Positions 1-7,083 of a DNA stretch of 8,283 nt are shown piece by piece; the first letter of the stretch is position 1, and every line of letters starts with the position of its first letter. A program made the position numbers and the translations under genes. The stretch is from the NCBI GenBank assembly GCA_030049565.1, contig JASIKQ010000496.1, forward strand, positions 1 through 8,283. The letters run 5' to 3'. Below the pieces are notes generated by a model. That model did no database searches and was not told where the DNA came from. It was given only the letters and a program-made list of their open reading frames with translations. The stretch is from Candidatus Sulfotelmatobacter sp. (GTDB taxonomy: Bacteria; Acidobacteriota; Terriglobia; Terriglobales; Acidobacteriaceae).

Positions 1-2096
1 ACATCGGCAACGTCTGCGGATTCGGCGTTCAAACCTGCCCTGATGCCAACTGGACTGTCAAGCTCAACACCGGCCAGTCCGATCCCGATCTGGACGGCTC
101 CTATGTCCAGTTCGCCATGAGGGGCCTGCGCCATCAACTCTCCCAGGGCGCAGCCAACTGGAATGTCGAACCCGGCGACCGCTTCACCTTTTACAAGCTG
201 GTCGATTCCGTCGAACCTGCAAAGCTCGACAAAGATGGCCACGAAAAAGATTTCTTTGATGGAATCGACACCACTCTGCCCGGACTTGCCTCACGCCTGG
301 GCATGGAAGAATCCAAAGTCCCGCCTCTGCGGCAAGAACTGACGGATATAGCAAAGAAAATCGCGCAAGCGGATGAAGACGTAAAGAAGAATGATCCCTC
401 GGCCACGGCAATCCCGCTTCTGGCAACGCTGCCACTCCTCCGTCACACTGAAGCGGAAGTCAGCGCCAGCGATCTCAGTGCCGCCGCCAAAGCCGACCTC
501 CTGATGCGTCTTCGCCAAAAGCGACAGCAGGCAGAAACCGCCATCAACGAGGCCTTAAACGTAACCCTCGCGGCAGTCGTGGTTTCTCGTGTCGACCCCA
601 ACGGCAACGCCGTGAAGGAGCTTCCGAAAGAATCCGATGCCCTGACCGCAGTCTCGCCCGGCCAGGAATTTCTCGTCGCAGTCGATTTGCACAATGGATC
701 AAAGCACGCGCTCACACTCGACGGTCTGAAGCTCGAGGTCCCCGCGGGATGGGGCACCACTTCCGACAAGACCAGGCGGGTACCCATAAAGGCCGACGGC
801 AGCGAACAGGTTGTCTTCCGCCTTCGCGTTCCCAAAGATGCGAAATACACACGTCCTTACTGGCATCGCGACAACCCCGATACCGAGAGCATCAATCACA
901 TCGACGACTCTGAGTATTTGACTCTGCCCTTTCCGCCTCCTCCGCTGCGTGCGCGTGTGACTTATTCGCTGGCGGGTTCCGCAGCCGCAACCGAAAGCAG
1001 CATCGAGCAACCGGTCATTGCCGAATTTCTCGACGACGCCGGCAAAGAAACGGCGCGCTCTCTCGCGGTCGTCCCGGCATTCTCCGTCGCTCTCGAACCC
1101 GGCAGCCAAATCATCTCTACTCACAACGGCGCGAGTTCCACAGTGACGGTCGGCATAACCAGCAACCTCTCGCGCGATATGCAAGGTGTCTTGCGCCTGG
1201 ATCTTCCCACCGGATGGCGCTCTGAGCCCGCGCAACTATCGGTCCACTTCACCCATCGCGGCGAAAAACAAGATTTTCACTTCAAAATCTCTCCCGCCGG
1301 CTTGCGGCAGGGCCGCGACACCATCCACGCGGTGCTGCAAACGAACGGCGCGAAATTCATTGAAGGCTACACGCTGGTCACGGGTGAAGACCTCGGAAGT
1401 TTTTATTACTATCAGCCGGCCGTGCAGCGCGTCAGCATTGTCGACGTAGTCGCGCCGCATGATCTGAAAATCGCCTACATCATGGGCGCAGGCGACGACA
1501 TCCCCACGGTGCTGAAGCAAATCGGCATGAACGTAACCCTGATTTCGCCGGAGAAATTAGCCACCGAAGACCTAAGCCCATACGCCACCATCGTTCTCGG
1601 CATCCGCGCCTACGACACTCAAAAAGATGTCGTCGCCAACAATCAGAAGCTCCTCGATTTTGTCTCGGCCGGGGGCACTCTGCTCGTGCAATACAACACC
1701 GGCGTCGTCGACTTCAACAACGGCCACTTCACCCCCTATCCCGCCGAACTGAGCCGCGCCCGCGTTTCCGTGGAAGAAGCGCCCGTCGACATCCTCGCGC
1801 CCGGCAATGAAGTCTTCCATTATCCGAACACCATCACCCCTCGCGATTTTGAAGGCTGGGTGCAGGAGCGCGGCCTCTACTTCATGGACAAATGGGACGA
1901 TCGTTTCACCCCGCTGCTCTCCTGCCATGATCCTAAAGAAGAGCCCCAGAAGGGCGGCCTACTCCTCGCGCACTACGGCAAGGGAATTTATATCTACACC
2001 GGCTACGCATTCTTCCGGCAGCTACCCGCCGGCGTTCCGGGAGCAGTGCGGCTGTACGTGAATCTGTTAAGCGCAGGACATGAAGGCAGTCGCTAA
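1..2096 (+). CDS. PIG-L/LmbE family deacetylase-like protein, C-terminal part (5' truncated by the window)
   Basis: The frame is open from base 3 to the TAA at 2094-2096 (697 visible residues), so the gene begins outside the window and the ATG at 117 is internal. The opening stretch (GLRHQLSQGAANW, then YKLVDS and HEKDFFDGID) resembles the region after the catalytic domain in large PIG-L family deacetylases of Acidobacteriota and Bacteroidota; the catalytic HPDDE-type motif is not visible. Counting from the ATG at 117, residues about 75-150 look helical, and about 176-240 and 320-393 are two beta-sandwich units sharing an L-x-L-[ED]-[VL]-P-x-G-W core (LKLEVPAGW, LRLDLPTGW), like NEW3 domains. 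Residues about 449-655 form an alpha/beta domain resembling a class I glutamine amidotransferase/ThuA fold, but the turn after 'TIVLGI' has no cysteine, so it is probably non-catalytic. Such proteins are usually exported and thought to act on N-acetylated sugars. The family call rests on the C-terminal half only. Confidence 0.75.
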   Translation, partial: IGNVCGFGVQTCPDANWTVKLNTGQSDPDLDGSYVQFAMRGLRHQLSQGAANWNVEPGDRFTFYKLVDSVEPAKLDKDGHEKDFFDGIDTTLPGLASRLGMEESKVPPLRQELTDIAKKIAQADEDVKKNDPSATAIPLLATLPLLRHTEAEVSASDLSAAAKADLLMRLRQKRQQAETAINEALNVTLAAVVVSRVDPNGNAVKELPKESDALTAVSPGQEFLVAVDLHNGSKHALTLDGLKLEVPAGWGTTSDKTRRVPIKADGSEQVVFRLRVPKDAKYTRPYWHRDNPDTESINHIDDSEYLTLPFPPPPLRARVTYSLAGSAAATESSIEQPVIAEFLDDAGKETARSLAVVPAFSVALEPGSQIISTHNGASSTVTVGITSNLSRDMQGVLRLDLPTGWRSEPAQLSVHFTHRGEKQDFHFKISPAGLRQGRDTIHAVLQTNGAKFIEGYTLVTGEDLGSFYYYQPAVQRVSIVDVVAPHDLKIAYIMGAGDDIPTVLKQIGMNVTLISPEKLATEDLSPYATIVLGIRAYDTQKDVVANNQKLLDFVSAGGTLLVQYNTGVVDFNNGHFTPYPAELSRARVSVEEAPVDILAPGNEVFHYPNTITPRDFEGWVQERGLYFMDKWDDRFTPLLSCHDPKEEPQKGGLLLAHYGKGIYIYTGYAFFRQLPAGVPGAVRLYVNLLSAGHEGSR

Positions 2097-2128
2097 GCTT
2101 CGCTCATTGATGGTCGGCACATCACAAA

Positions 2129-3613
2129 ATGGATTCTCACTCTCACTCGCCTACTGATCTCAATCCGACCGATCCCAACTCTCACGGCCTCATTCGCGGC
2201 ATGGGCCTGGGCACCGCCACTGCTCTCAACATGATCGACATGATCGGCGTGGGCCCGTTCATCACCATGCCGCTCGTGCTTGCCGCCATGGGCGGCCCGC
2301 AGGCCCTGCTTGGATGGATCGCCGGCGCCCTCCTCGCCGTCTGCGACGGCCTGGTCTCAGCAGAACTCGGCGCCGCCCTTCCCGGCTCTGGCGGACCTTA
2401 TCTCTACCTCCGCGAAATCTACGGCCCTCACAAATGGGGACGCCTCATCTCCTTTCTCTTCATCTGGCAACTTTCCTTCAGCGCCCCGCTGTCGATCGCC
2501 AGCGGATGCATCGGTCTCGCCGGCTACACCGCCTACTATTGGCCGACTTTCGACAAAGTGTACGCAGCCCACACCGCAGCCTTGCCCATCCCGCTCGCTG
2601 GATCACTGGAAATAAGCTGGATCGTCACGCCAGGGACCGCTCTCGCCGTCGCGGTCTGCTTGTTCACCCTCCTGCTGCTCTACCGCAGAATCACGGTCAT
2701 TGGAAGGCTCTCAAAAATTTTGTGGTTCGGCGTCATGGCCACCATCGGCTGGATCATCTTCGCGGGACTCACCCACTTCAACGCCGCCCGCGCTTTCGAC
2801 TTCCCTCCGGGCGCATTCACGCTCTCGCGCGGGTTTTTCACCGGCCTCGGCGGCGCGCTCCTCGTCGCCACCTACGATTATTGGGGCTATTACAACGTCT
2901 GCTATCTCGGCGATGAGATAAAAGACCCGACGCGCAACATTCCCCGCGCTCTTCTGCTTTCCATTCTCTTCGTCGCCTGTCTATACCTAATGATGAACTT
3001 GTGCATTTTGGCCGTCATACCTTGGCGCGAAATGCTGCATGCCGCCCAGAACAACAGCGGATTGTATGTTGTGTCTTTATTCATGCAGCGGATATATGGC
3101 CCATGGGCGGCGCGGCTGGTGACTGCTCTCGTCATCGTCACCGCCTTCGCTTCGGTGTTTTCCCTGACGCTCGGATACTCCCGCGTCCCCTACGCCGCCG
3201 CTCTCGACGGAAATTATTTTAGTGCCTTCGCCAAAATTCATCCTGTGTACCGTTTCCCGCACGTTTCACTCCTGGCTCTCGGCCTGGTCGCGGCGGCCTT
3301 CTGTTTCTTGCGGCTCAAAGATGCGATTGCCGCGCTTGTCGTGATTCGCCTGATCCTGCAATTTCTGGTTCAGGCAATCGGACTGATCGTGTTCCGCTTC
3401 ACGCGCCCGGACCTGCCGCGCCCGTTTCGCATGTGGCTTTATCCCCTGCCTGCGCTGCTGGCAATCGCTGGCTTCCTTTTCATTCTGTTCAACCGTCAAG
3501 ACTGGCAAAAAGAGATTCGCTACGCCTTCGTAATATTGTTCGCCGGTCTGACGATTTATATGATTCGCGCATGGCGAACGAGAACCTGGCCGTTCGCACA
3601 CGCAAGTGCTTGA
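2129..3613 (+). CDS. APC superfamily amino-acid permease
   Basis: This is a complete 494-residue inner-membrane transporter, probably taking up amino acids or related amines with a cation; the substrate cannot be read from sequence. About 12 hydrophobic segments are visible. Family landmarks are the helix-1 unwound region MIGVGPF (residues 38-44), the loop signature GDEIKDPTRNIPRA (261-274), SRVPYAAALDGN (351-362) before the later helices, and LPRPFRMWLYP (429-439). Length fits the family (about 450-500). The N-terminal tail (2-20) is hydrophilic and rich in His, Asp, Asn and Pro, with no signal peptide. The ATG at 2129 has no good Shine-Dalgarno; an alternative ATG at 2201 (residue 25) would still keep helix 1 but has no better ribosome site. 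It starts 32 bp after the upstream deacetylase-like gene on the same strand, so co-transcription is plausible. Family call sure, substrate unknown. Confidence 0.92.
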   Translation: MDSHSHSPTDLNPTDPNSHGLIRGMGLGTATALNMIDMIGVGPFITMPLVLAAMGGPQALLGWIAGALLAVCDGLVSAELGAALPGSGGPYLYLREIYGPHKWGRLISFLFIWQLSFSAPLSIASGCIGLAGYTAYYWPTFDKVYAAHTAALPIPLAGSLEISWIVTPGTALAVAVCLFTLLLLYRRITVIGRLSKILWFGVMATIGWIIFAGLTHFNAARAFDFPPGAFTLSRGFFTGLGGALLVATYDYWGYYNVCYLGDEIKDPTRNIPRALLLSILFVACLYLMMNLCILAVIPWREMLHAAQNNSGLYVVSLFMQRIYGPWAARLVTALVIVTAFASVFSLTLGYSRVPYAAALDGNYFSAFAKIHPVYRFPHVSLLALGLVAAAFCFLRLKDAIAALVVIRLILQFLVQAIGLIVFRFTRPDLPRPFRMWLYPLPALLAIAGFLFILFNRQDWQKEIRYAFVILFAGLTIYMIRAWRTRTWPFAHASA

Positions 3614-3803
3614 CGGAGGCGTAATACCGGTGCGGAAATTGGGCGAACAAAGCGTTCACCTTGACTTGGTCGTCACTGGCAATGGTGATAGGGTTATGCA
3701 ATATGGTTCGTCATCGCTTTGACCGCCAGCGAGCAAGATTAGCTTCGGCAGTCGTCAGAGAGTAGTCGGCCAGGAAGGTTGGCAATCTTATGGAGGAATC
3801 ATA
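3614..3803 (+). other. Intergenic spacer between permease and DinB gene
   Basis: 190 bp with no convincing gene. It must hold the leader of the DinB-like gene. A TTGACT hexamer at 3661-3666 resembles a -35 box, but no good -10 box lies 16-18 bp downstream. GAAC-AAAGC-GTTC at about 3643-3655 is a weak inverted repeat without a T-tract, so no convincing terminator follows the permease. Confidence 0.5.
3792..3796 (+). promoter_or_regulatory. Ribosome binding site fixing the GTG start of the DinB-like gene
   Basis: GGAGG ends 7 nt before the GTG at 3804. It is the strongest Shine-Dalgarno on the plus strand here and decides the start: the reading begins MKKLL, giving a clean signal peptide. Confidence 0.85.
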
Positions 3804-4364
3804 GTGAAGAAGCTTCTCTATCTTTTGCCTTATCTAATGGCACTATCATTGTTGTCCCCTCTGCAGGCGCAGGACAAGCCATCGCAAGACGAACGTCGCA
3901 CCGTCTCCCAGGTCCTCCATCGCTCCATTGCCAACACCGAACGCGAGTTCACCGGCGCTGCCGAAGCTATGCCCGAAGATAAATACGGATTCGCTCCCTC
4001 TAACGGCGAATTCAAAGGCGTGCGCAACTTTGGCGAGCAGATCAAACACGTCGCTGCCGTCAACTACATTTATGGCGCGGCCCTCATGGGCGAAAAGGTT
4101 CCCGACGACGAAAACGGCCCTCCCGCGACGAAAACCAAGGCAGAAATTCTCAAGTATTTAAAAGATTCTTTTGCCTACGTCTATAAAGCCGTCGATAGCA
4201 TCGACGAAAGGAATCTAGTGGAACCGATGAAAAGCCCCTTCGGCGTCGGTACCGTAACCCGCTTGGGAATCGCCACCAGCATCTCCAGCCACGCCTGGGA
4301 TCACTACGGCCAGATGGTCGAGTATCTGCGCATGAACAACATCATCCCTCCCGCCAGTCGCTAG
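3804..4364 (+). CDS. Exported DinB-superfamily (four-helix, putative metal-binding) protein
   Basis: This is a 186-residue protein starting at a GTG behind a strong GGAGG. Residues 1-22 form a signal peptide: KK, a leucine-rich core, then LQA with cleavage likely before Gln23, so it should act in the periplasm or as a secreted protein. The rest is helical and fits the DinB/YfiT-like four-helix bundle: a first helix near 33-50 (TVSQVLHRSIANTEREF), the phrase MPEDKYGFAPSNGEF (56-70), FGEQIKHVAAVNY (76-88), and the C-terminal SSHAWDHYGQMVEYLRMNNIIPP (161-183, shown here as key residues His163, His167). His82, His163 and His167 are in the positions of the family's metal-binding triad. DinB-fold proteins include thiol-dependent S-transferases and many of unknown role; the reaction here is not known. 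It is probably transcribed alone, and faces the convergent minus-strand ORF whose stop is 11 bp away. Confidence 0.88.
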   Translation: MKKLLYLLPYLMALSLLSPLQAQDKPSQDERRTVSQVLHRSIANTEREFTGAAEAMPEDKYGFAPSNGEFKGVRNFGEQIKHVAAVNYIYGAALMGEKVPDDENGPPATKTKAEILKYLKDSFAYVYKAVDSIDERNLVEPMKSPFGVGTVTRLGIATSISSHAWDHYGQMVEYLRMNNIIPPASR

Positions 4365-4375
4365 CCGTAATTGCC

Positions 4376-4624
4376 TTACCCAGTGTTCCCCTGTGCCCTC
4401 TGTGTTTTCCCAACTGAGTAGAAACAACCTCGGCGCACGGCGGAATGCATTCTCTCATTCGCAATAACTTCGCAAAGATGTTGCTGAAAAGTCAGACGCG
4501 GTTGTTTGGCGACACTGGCGGCATACGTCTCAAGCGCCTGAAGAAACCTTTCGATGTCTTTCTCGGCAGGCGTGCTCGGCGGTGGCTGGAGCCGGCGCTT
4601 CATGTGGCGCTTCATATTTACCAT
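4376..4624 (-). CDS. Small hypothetical protein with conserved-looking helical core
   Basis: 82 residues if started at the ATG at 4624-4622; in-frame ATGs at 4615 (with GGATGG 5 nt upstream) and 4603 are equally possible. I do not recognise a named family. The central part (TPAEKDIERFLQALETYAA, followed by SVAKQPRLTFQQHLCEVI) reads like an amphipathic helix plus a short second helix. Its composition is that of a real protein, and it resembles, from memory, short acidobacterial hypotheticals of 50-60 residues. The last 25 or so residues are less protein-like: the final codons (KTQRAQGNTG) are encoded by a degenerate ACACAGAGG-type repeat, so the original stop may have been lost. The N-terminus contains a 12-bp in-frame duplication (MKRHMKRR). 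It lies 132 bp downstream of thrB on the same strand and converges with the DinB-like gene. A chance ORF remains possible. Confidence 0.5.
   Translation of the reverse strand: MVNMKRHMKRRLQPPPSTPAEKDIERFLQALETYAASVAKQPRLTFQQHLCEVIANERMHSAVRRGCFYSVGKTQRAQGNTG
4380..4408. repeat. Degenerate ACACAGAGG-type low-complexity repeat at the convergent junction
   Basis: On the minus strand this reads as imperfect copies of an ACACAGAGG/GCACAGGGG unit of 8-10 bases (AACACAGAGGGCACAGGGG, then AACACTGGG). I recall similar 'CTCTGTG' tracts as dispersed intergenic sequence in many environmental bacterial genomes; copy number in this genome cannot be seen here. Confidence 0.4.
4594..4615. repeat. Two direct copies of GGCGCTTCAT, 12-bp period
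   Basis: GGCGCTTCAT occurs at 4594-4603 and again at 4606-4615. On the minus strand it encodes the repeated MKR at the start of the small hypothetical protein and creates two competing in-frame ATG codons. The multiple-of-three period means the duplication keeps the frame. Confidence 0.7.
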
Positions 4625-4756
4625 CCCGGAAATTGCCTTTCACCGAGCGACACCAGTTAGGTAGACGCTCTGGCAAAGAAGGTCCCGGGAGATTAGTGGA
4701 AAGTTATGCCCAGGGCGTTGTCTGGTAAATAGCACTTTCGTGCCGTGCCACAAACC
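4625..4756. other. Spacer downstream of thrB, with a weak hairpin
   Basis: 132 bp without a gene. Just beyond the thrB stop, the minus strand can form GCAC-GAAA-GTGC (4743-4732), a 4-bp stem capped by a GNRA tetraloop and followed by TATTTA. This could be a poor intrinsic terminator for the thr transcript, but the stem is short and the U-tract broken. The 8-bp palindrome TCCCGGGA lies at 4683-4690. Confidence 0.3.
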
Positions 4757-5689
4757 TCAGCTTTTCCCGCCCCTTTGGCTGATATGGGTGAGCAGCAGCT
4801 CCGCCTCAAGCCCAGCCTGGGCGAGATGAGCGCCAAGCATCCTCCGCGTTTTCTCAGCTCCAGCTTGTGGATCCAGAAAAACCAGCACCGCCGGTCCCGC
4901 CCCGCTCAGCGCCGTCCCCAGAATACCTGGCTTCCCCCTCAACTCTCGCAGACAAGACAGCAGCGGACAAAGTGCCGCCCGGTAAGGCTCGTGAATGCGA
5001 TCTTGCACAGCTGTTCTAAGTAAATCAGGCCGCCCCTCGGTCAACGCGGCTAGCAGCAGCAAGGAGTTTTGAATGTTCGTTACTGCGTCCGCGCGCGAAT
5101 ACGTCGCCGGCAATGCCCATCGCGCCTCTTCTGTCGACAAAGCTTGATCTGGAACCGCCAGCAGCAACGGCCACCTCCCTTTTACCCGAACTTGGGCCAC
5201 CTGCACCTCGCCGTCATCGGACATACACGCAACCGTAAGCCCGCCCATCCAGCAGGCCGAGGCGTTGTCCGCGTGATGTTCACGCCGCGAAGCCTCGCCC
5301 ACAATCTGGGCGTCGCTCCAACCCAGCTTTCCAAAATGATTCGCCAGCGCAATGCCGGCCAGCCGCGCCGCCGCAGACGAACCGCATCCTTTACCAATGG
5401 GAATTTCGTTCTTGACCGTCAGGTGAAGGGGAGTGATTTCCGCCCGATTCGCTTGCAGGATTTCTCGATAGGTGGTCAGAATCAGGTGATTCTCCATCCT
5501 CCCGCAAATTTCCTGGTCGCGGCCCGTGGCCGCAATCGAGAATTCCGTCGCAGCATTGGTATCAACAGTGATGTAAAGGTCCAGCGCAACTGCCGCCGCG
5601 TCAAATGCCGGCCCGAGGTTCGCCGAGGTGGCTGGTAATTCAAGATGAAGCGCGCTTGCGCGATGACGATGACCCGTTCTCTTAGCCAT
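4757..5689 (-). CDS. thrB: Homoserine kinase
   Basis: This cytoplasmic GHMP-superfamily kinase phosphorylates L-homoserine with ATP to O-phospho-L-homoserine, the fourth step from aspartate to threonine. At 310 residues it is full length for the family. Motif 1 is PATSANLGPAFD (19-30); motif 2, the ATP phosphate loop, is PIGKGCGSSAA (97-107); an E-x-H-x-D-N element (EHHADN, 137-142) matches the homoserine-kinase signature; motif 3 is TALSGAGPAVLVF (259-271). Motif 2 has Cys where the common form has Leu (GLGSS). The N-terminal eleven residues are basic and variable. The ATG at 5689 lies 20 nt after the thrC stop, with no strong Shine-Dalgarno, so translation probably depends on coupling with thrC. 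Neighbouring thrC supports homoserine kinase over other GHMP kinases such as mevalonate or ispE-type enzymes. Confidence 0.95.
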   Translation of the reverse strand: MAKRTGHRHRASALHLELPATSANLGPAFDAAAVALDLYITVDTNAATEFSIAATGRDQEICGRMENHLILTTYREILQANRAEITPLHLTVKNEIPIGKGCGSSAAARLAGIALANHFGKLGWSDAQIVGEASRREHHADNASACWMGGLTVACMSDDGEVQVAQVRVKGRWPLLLAVPDQALSTEEARWALPATYSRADAVTNIQNSLLLLAALTEGRPDLLRTAVQDRIHEPYRAALCPLLSCLRELRGKPGILGTALSGAGPAVLVFLDPQAGAEKTRRMLGAHLAQAGLEAELLLTHISQRGGKS

Positions 5690-5709
5690 CAGGGTTCAGT
5701 CTGCTCGGA

Positions 5710-7074
5710 TTACTCTGCCCGCTCTAAGGTCTTGATCACCGCGTCCAGGCTCGCATCCAGGACTACCGGCGGATGCCGGAGCGCATTCAGTTTTGCGTCC
5801 CCGCCTTTCACCCCTTCCGCGAAAAGTTCGCCGCGATGAAACTCCATAATGTAGTCAGGATCCTTCAGCAAATTTCCCGTAAGCACTAGAACCGCGCTTT
5901 CCTCGGGCTTCACAAACCCCTGCGCGATCAATTTCTTCAACCCCGCCAGCGTCACTGCCGAAGCCGGTTCGCACCCGATCCCTTCTGCCCCAATCTCCGC
6001 CTTTGCCTGCGCGATTTCCATCTCGCTCACCTGCTCGACCGTACCCCCCGTCGCTCGCAACACTTTCACCGCCTTTTCCCACGACGCTGGACTGCCAATC
6101 CGAATCGCGGTCGCCCGCGTCTCGGCCTGCACACCGATCAATCGCTTGCCGCCCTCGCGCACCGTCCGCACCAGCGCATTCGCTCCCTCCGCCTGAATAA
6201 TCGAGAGCTTTGGCAGACGCACAATCAATCCAATCTCCCGCATCTCCACTAGCGCCTTGCCAATCGCCGAACTGTTTCCCAGATTTCCACCCGGCACAAT
6301 AATATGATCGGGCGCATGCCAATCCAGCTGCTCCATTACTTCAAAAGCCAGCGTCTTCTGCCCCTCAATGCGAAAAGGATTGATTGAATTCAACTGATAC
6401 ACCGGCGCTCGTCGCACCAGTTCCTGCAACAGCCGTAAGCATCCGTCAAAATCCGTGCGCAGCTGGCACGTGAGCGCTCCGTAATCGAGTGCCTGCGAAA
6501 GTTTACTCCACGAAATTTTTCCCTCCGGCACTAGCACCAGGCTGCGCATCCCGCCCCGCGCCGCATAAGCCGCCATCGACGCCGACGTGTTGCCCGTCGA
6601 TGCGCATGCCACCCATTTATATCCCGCCTGCCGCGCGAAGGTCGCGGCCACTGCCATGCCGGTATCTTTGAACGAGCCCGTCGGATTCAACCCTTGATGC
6701 TTGGCATAAAGCTGCTTCACGCCGGTGATGCGAGAGCACTGCGGTAACTCATACAGCGGCGTGTTGCCTTCGCGTAAAGTGACTACATGTTGCGCAGACG
6801 CTGGCGCAGGCAGCAGCTCGCGAAATCGCCACACTCCGCTGAGATCAAGCACCGCGTTCGACGACTTCCGCTCTCTCCACTCCGCCTTTAAGCGGCCCGC
6901 ATCCAAGCGATTCCACGCCGGATCGCTGATTTCAAGCAGGTTTCCGCAGCGTCCGCAGCGAAAATCCTGCGCGGCTGCATAGGTCGAACAACCGCACCGG
7001 ATGCAATCAAAAACGAAGGCAGTTTGCGGTGGAGTGGTTTCCGAACTTTTTTCCGGAGTAACGAAAGGCTTCAT
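5710..7074 (-). CDS. thrC: Threonine synthase with N-terminal zinc ribbon
   Basis: This PLP-dependent fold-type II enzyme converts O-phospho-L-homoserine to L-threonine and phosphate, the last step of threonine synthesis, in the cytoplasm. It has 454 residues. Residues 22-50 form a zinc ribbon with Cys24-x2-Cys27 and Cys40-x2-Cys43, as in many archaeal and some bacterial threonine synthases; a further Cys29 is present. The PLP lysine is Lys136 in NPTGSFKDTGM (130-140), STGNTSAS (159-166) is the substrate-binding loop, and GGNLGNS (262-268) is the glycine-rich phosphate-binding loop. GCEPASAVTLAGL (367-379) and LTGNLLKDP (398-406) follow as in the family. Cysteate synthase and other fold-type II enzymes are alternatives, but the thrB partner makes threonine synthase very likely. 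The ATG at 7074 is 9 nt past the cupin stop; GGGAAG lying over the end of the cupin gene is a weak ribosome site, suggesting coupling. Confidence 0.96.
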   Translation of the reverse strand: MKPFVTPEKSSETTPPQTAFVFDCIRCGCSTYAAAQDFRCGRCGNLLEISDPAWNRLDAGRLKAEWRERKSSNAVLDLSGVWRFRELLPAPASAQHVVTLREGNTPLYELPQCSRITGVKQLYAKHQGLNPTGSFKDTGMAVAATFARQAGYKWVACASTGNTSASMAAYAARGGMRSLVLVPEGKISWSKLSQALDYGALTCQLRTDFDGCLRLLQELVRRAPVYQLNSINPFRIEGQKTLAFEVMEQLDWHAPDHIIVPGGNLGNSSAIGKALVEMREIGLIVRLPKLSIIQAEGANALVRTVREGGKRLIGVQAETRATAIRIGSPASWEKAVKVLRATGGTVEQVSEMEIAQAKAEIGAEGIGCEPASAVTLAGLKKLIAQGFVKPEESAVLVLTGNLLKDPDYIMEFHRGELFAEGVKGGDAKLNALRHPPVVLDASLDAVIKTLERAE

Positions 7075-7083
7075 GAACTGAGA

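Noticed and set aside
117..119. ATG as a start for the left-edge gene
   Set aside because: The frame stays open to the window edge and the codons before it (for example WTVKLNTGQSDPDLDGSY) read as the same protein, so the ATG is internal.
699..1235. 178-codon minus-strand open frame inside the PIG-L-type gene
   Set aside because: It has Arg/Gly/Cys-rich shadow composition and no recognisable motif; the plus strand frame is clearly coding.
2314..2916. 200-codon plus-strand open frame within the permease gene
   Set aside because: It is extremely Arg/His/Pro-rich, as expected for an out-of-frame reading of a GC-rich membrane protein gene. The permease frame carries all family motifs.
3661..3700. 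Promoter for the DinB-like gene based on TTGACT
   Set aside because: The -35-like box is good, but no hexamer at 16-18 bp spacing resembles TATAAT, so I do not call it.
3703..3765. A 20-codon ORF (MVRHRFDRQR...) upstream of the DinB-like gene
   Set aside because: It has no ribosome binding site, no distinctive composition, and a length expected by chance.
4445..4660. 71-codon plus-strand frame opposite the small hypothetical ORF
   Set aside because: It has no ribosome binding site, and the minus-strand reading of the same bases is more protein-like.
5069..5638. 189-codon plus-strand open frame antisense to thrB
   Set aside because: It is Arg/Pro-rich and without motifs, and lies wholly inside a gene with all homoserine-kinase signatures.
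5855..6322. 155-codon minus-strand frame inside thrC
   Set aside because: It is Gly/Asp/Arg-rich low-complexity shadow on the same strand as thrC but in another frame; thrC is intact without it.
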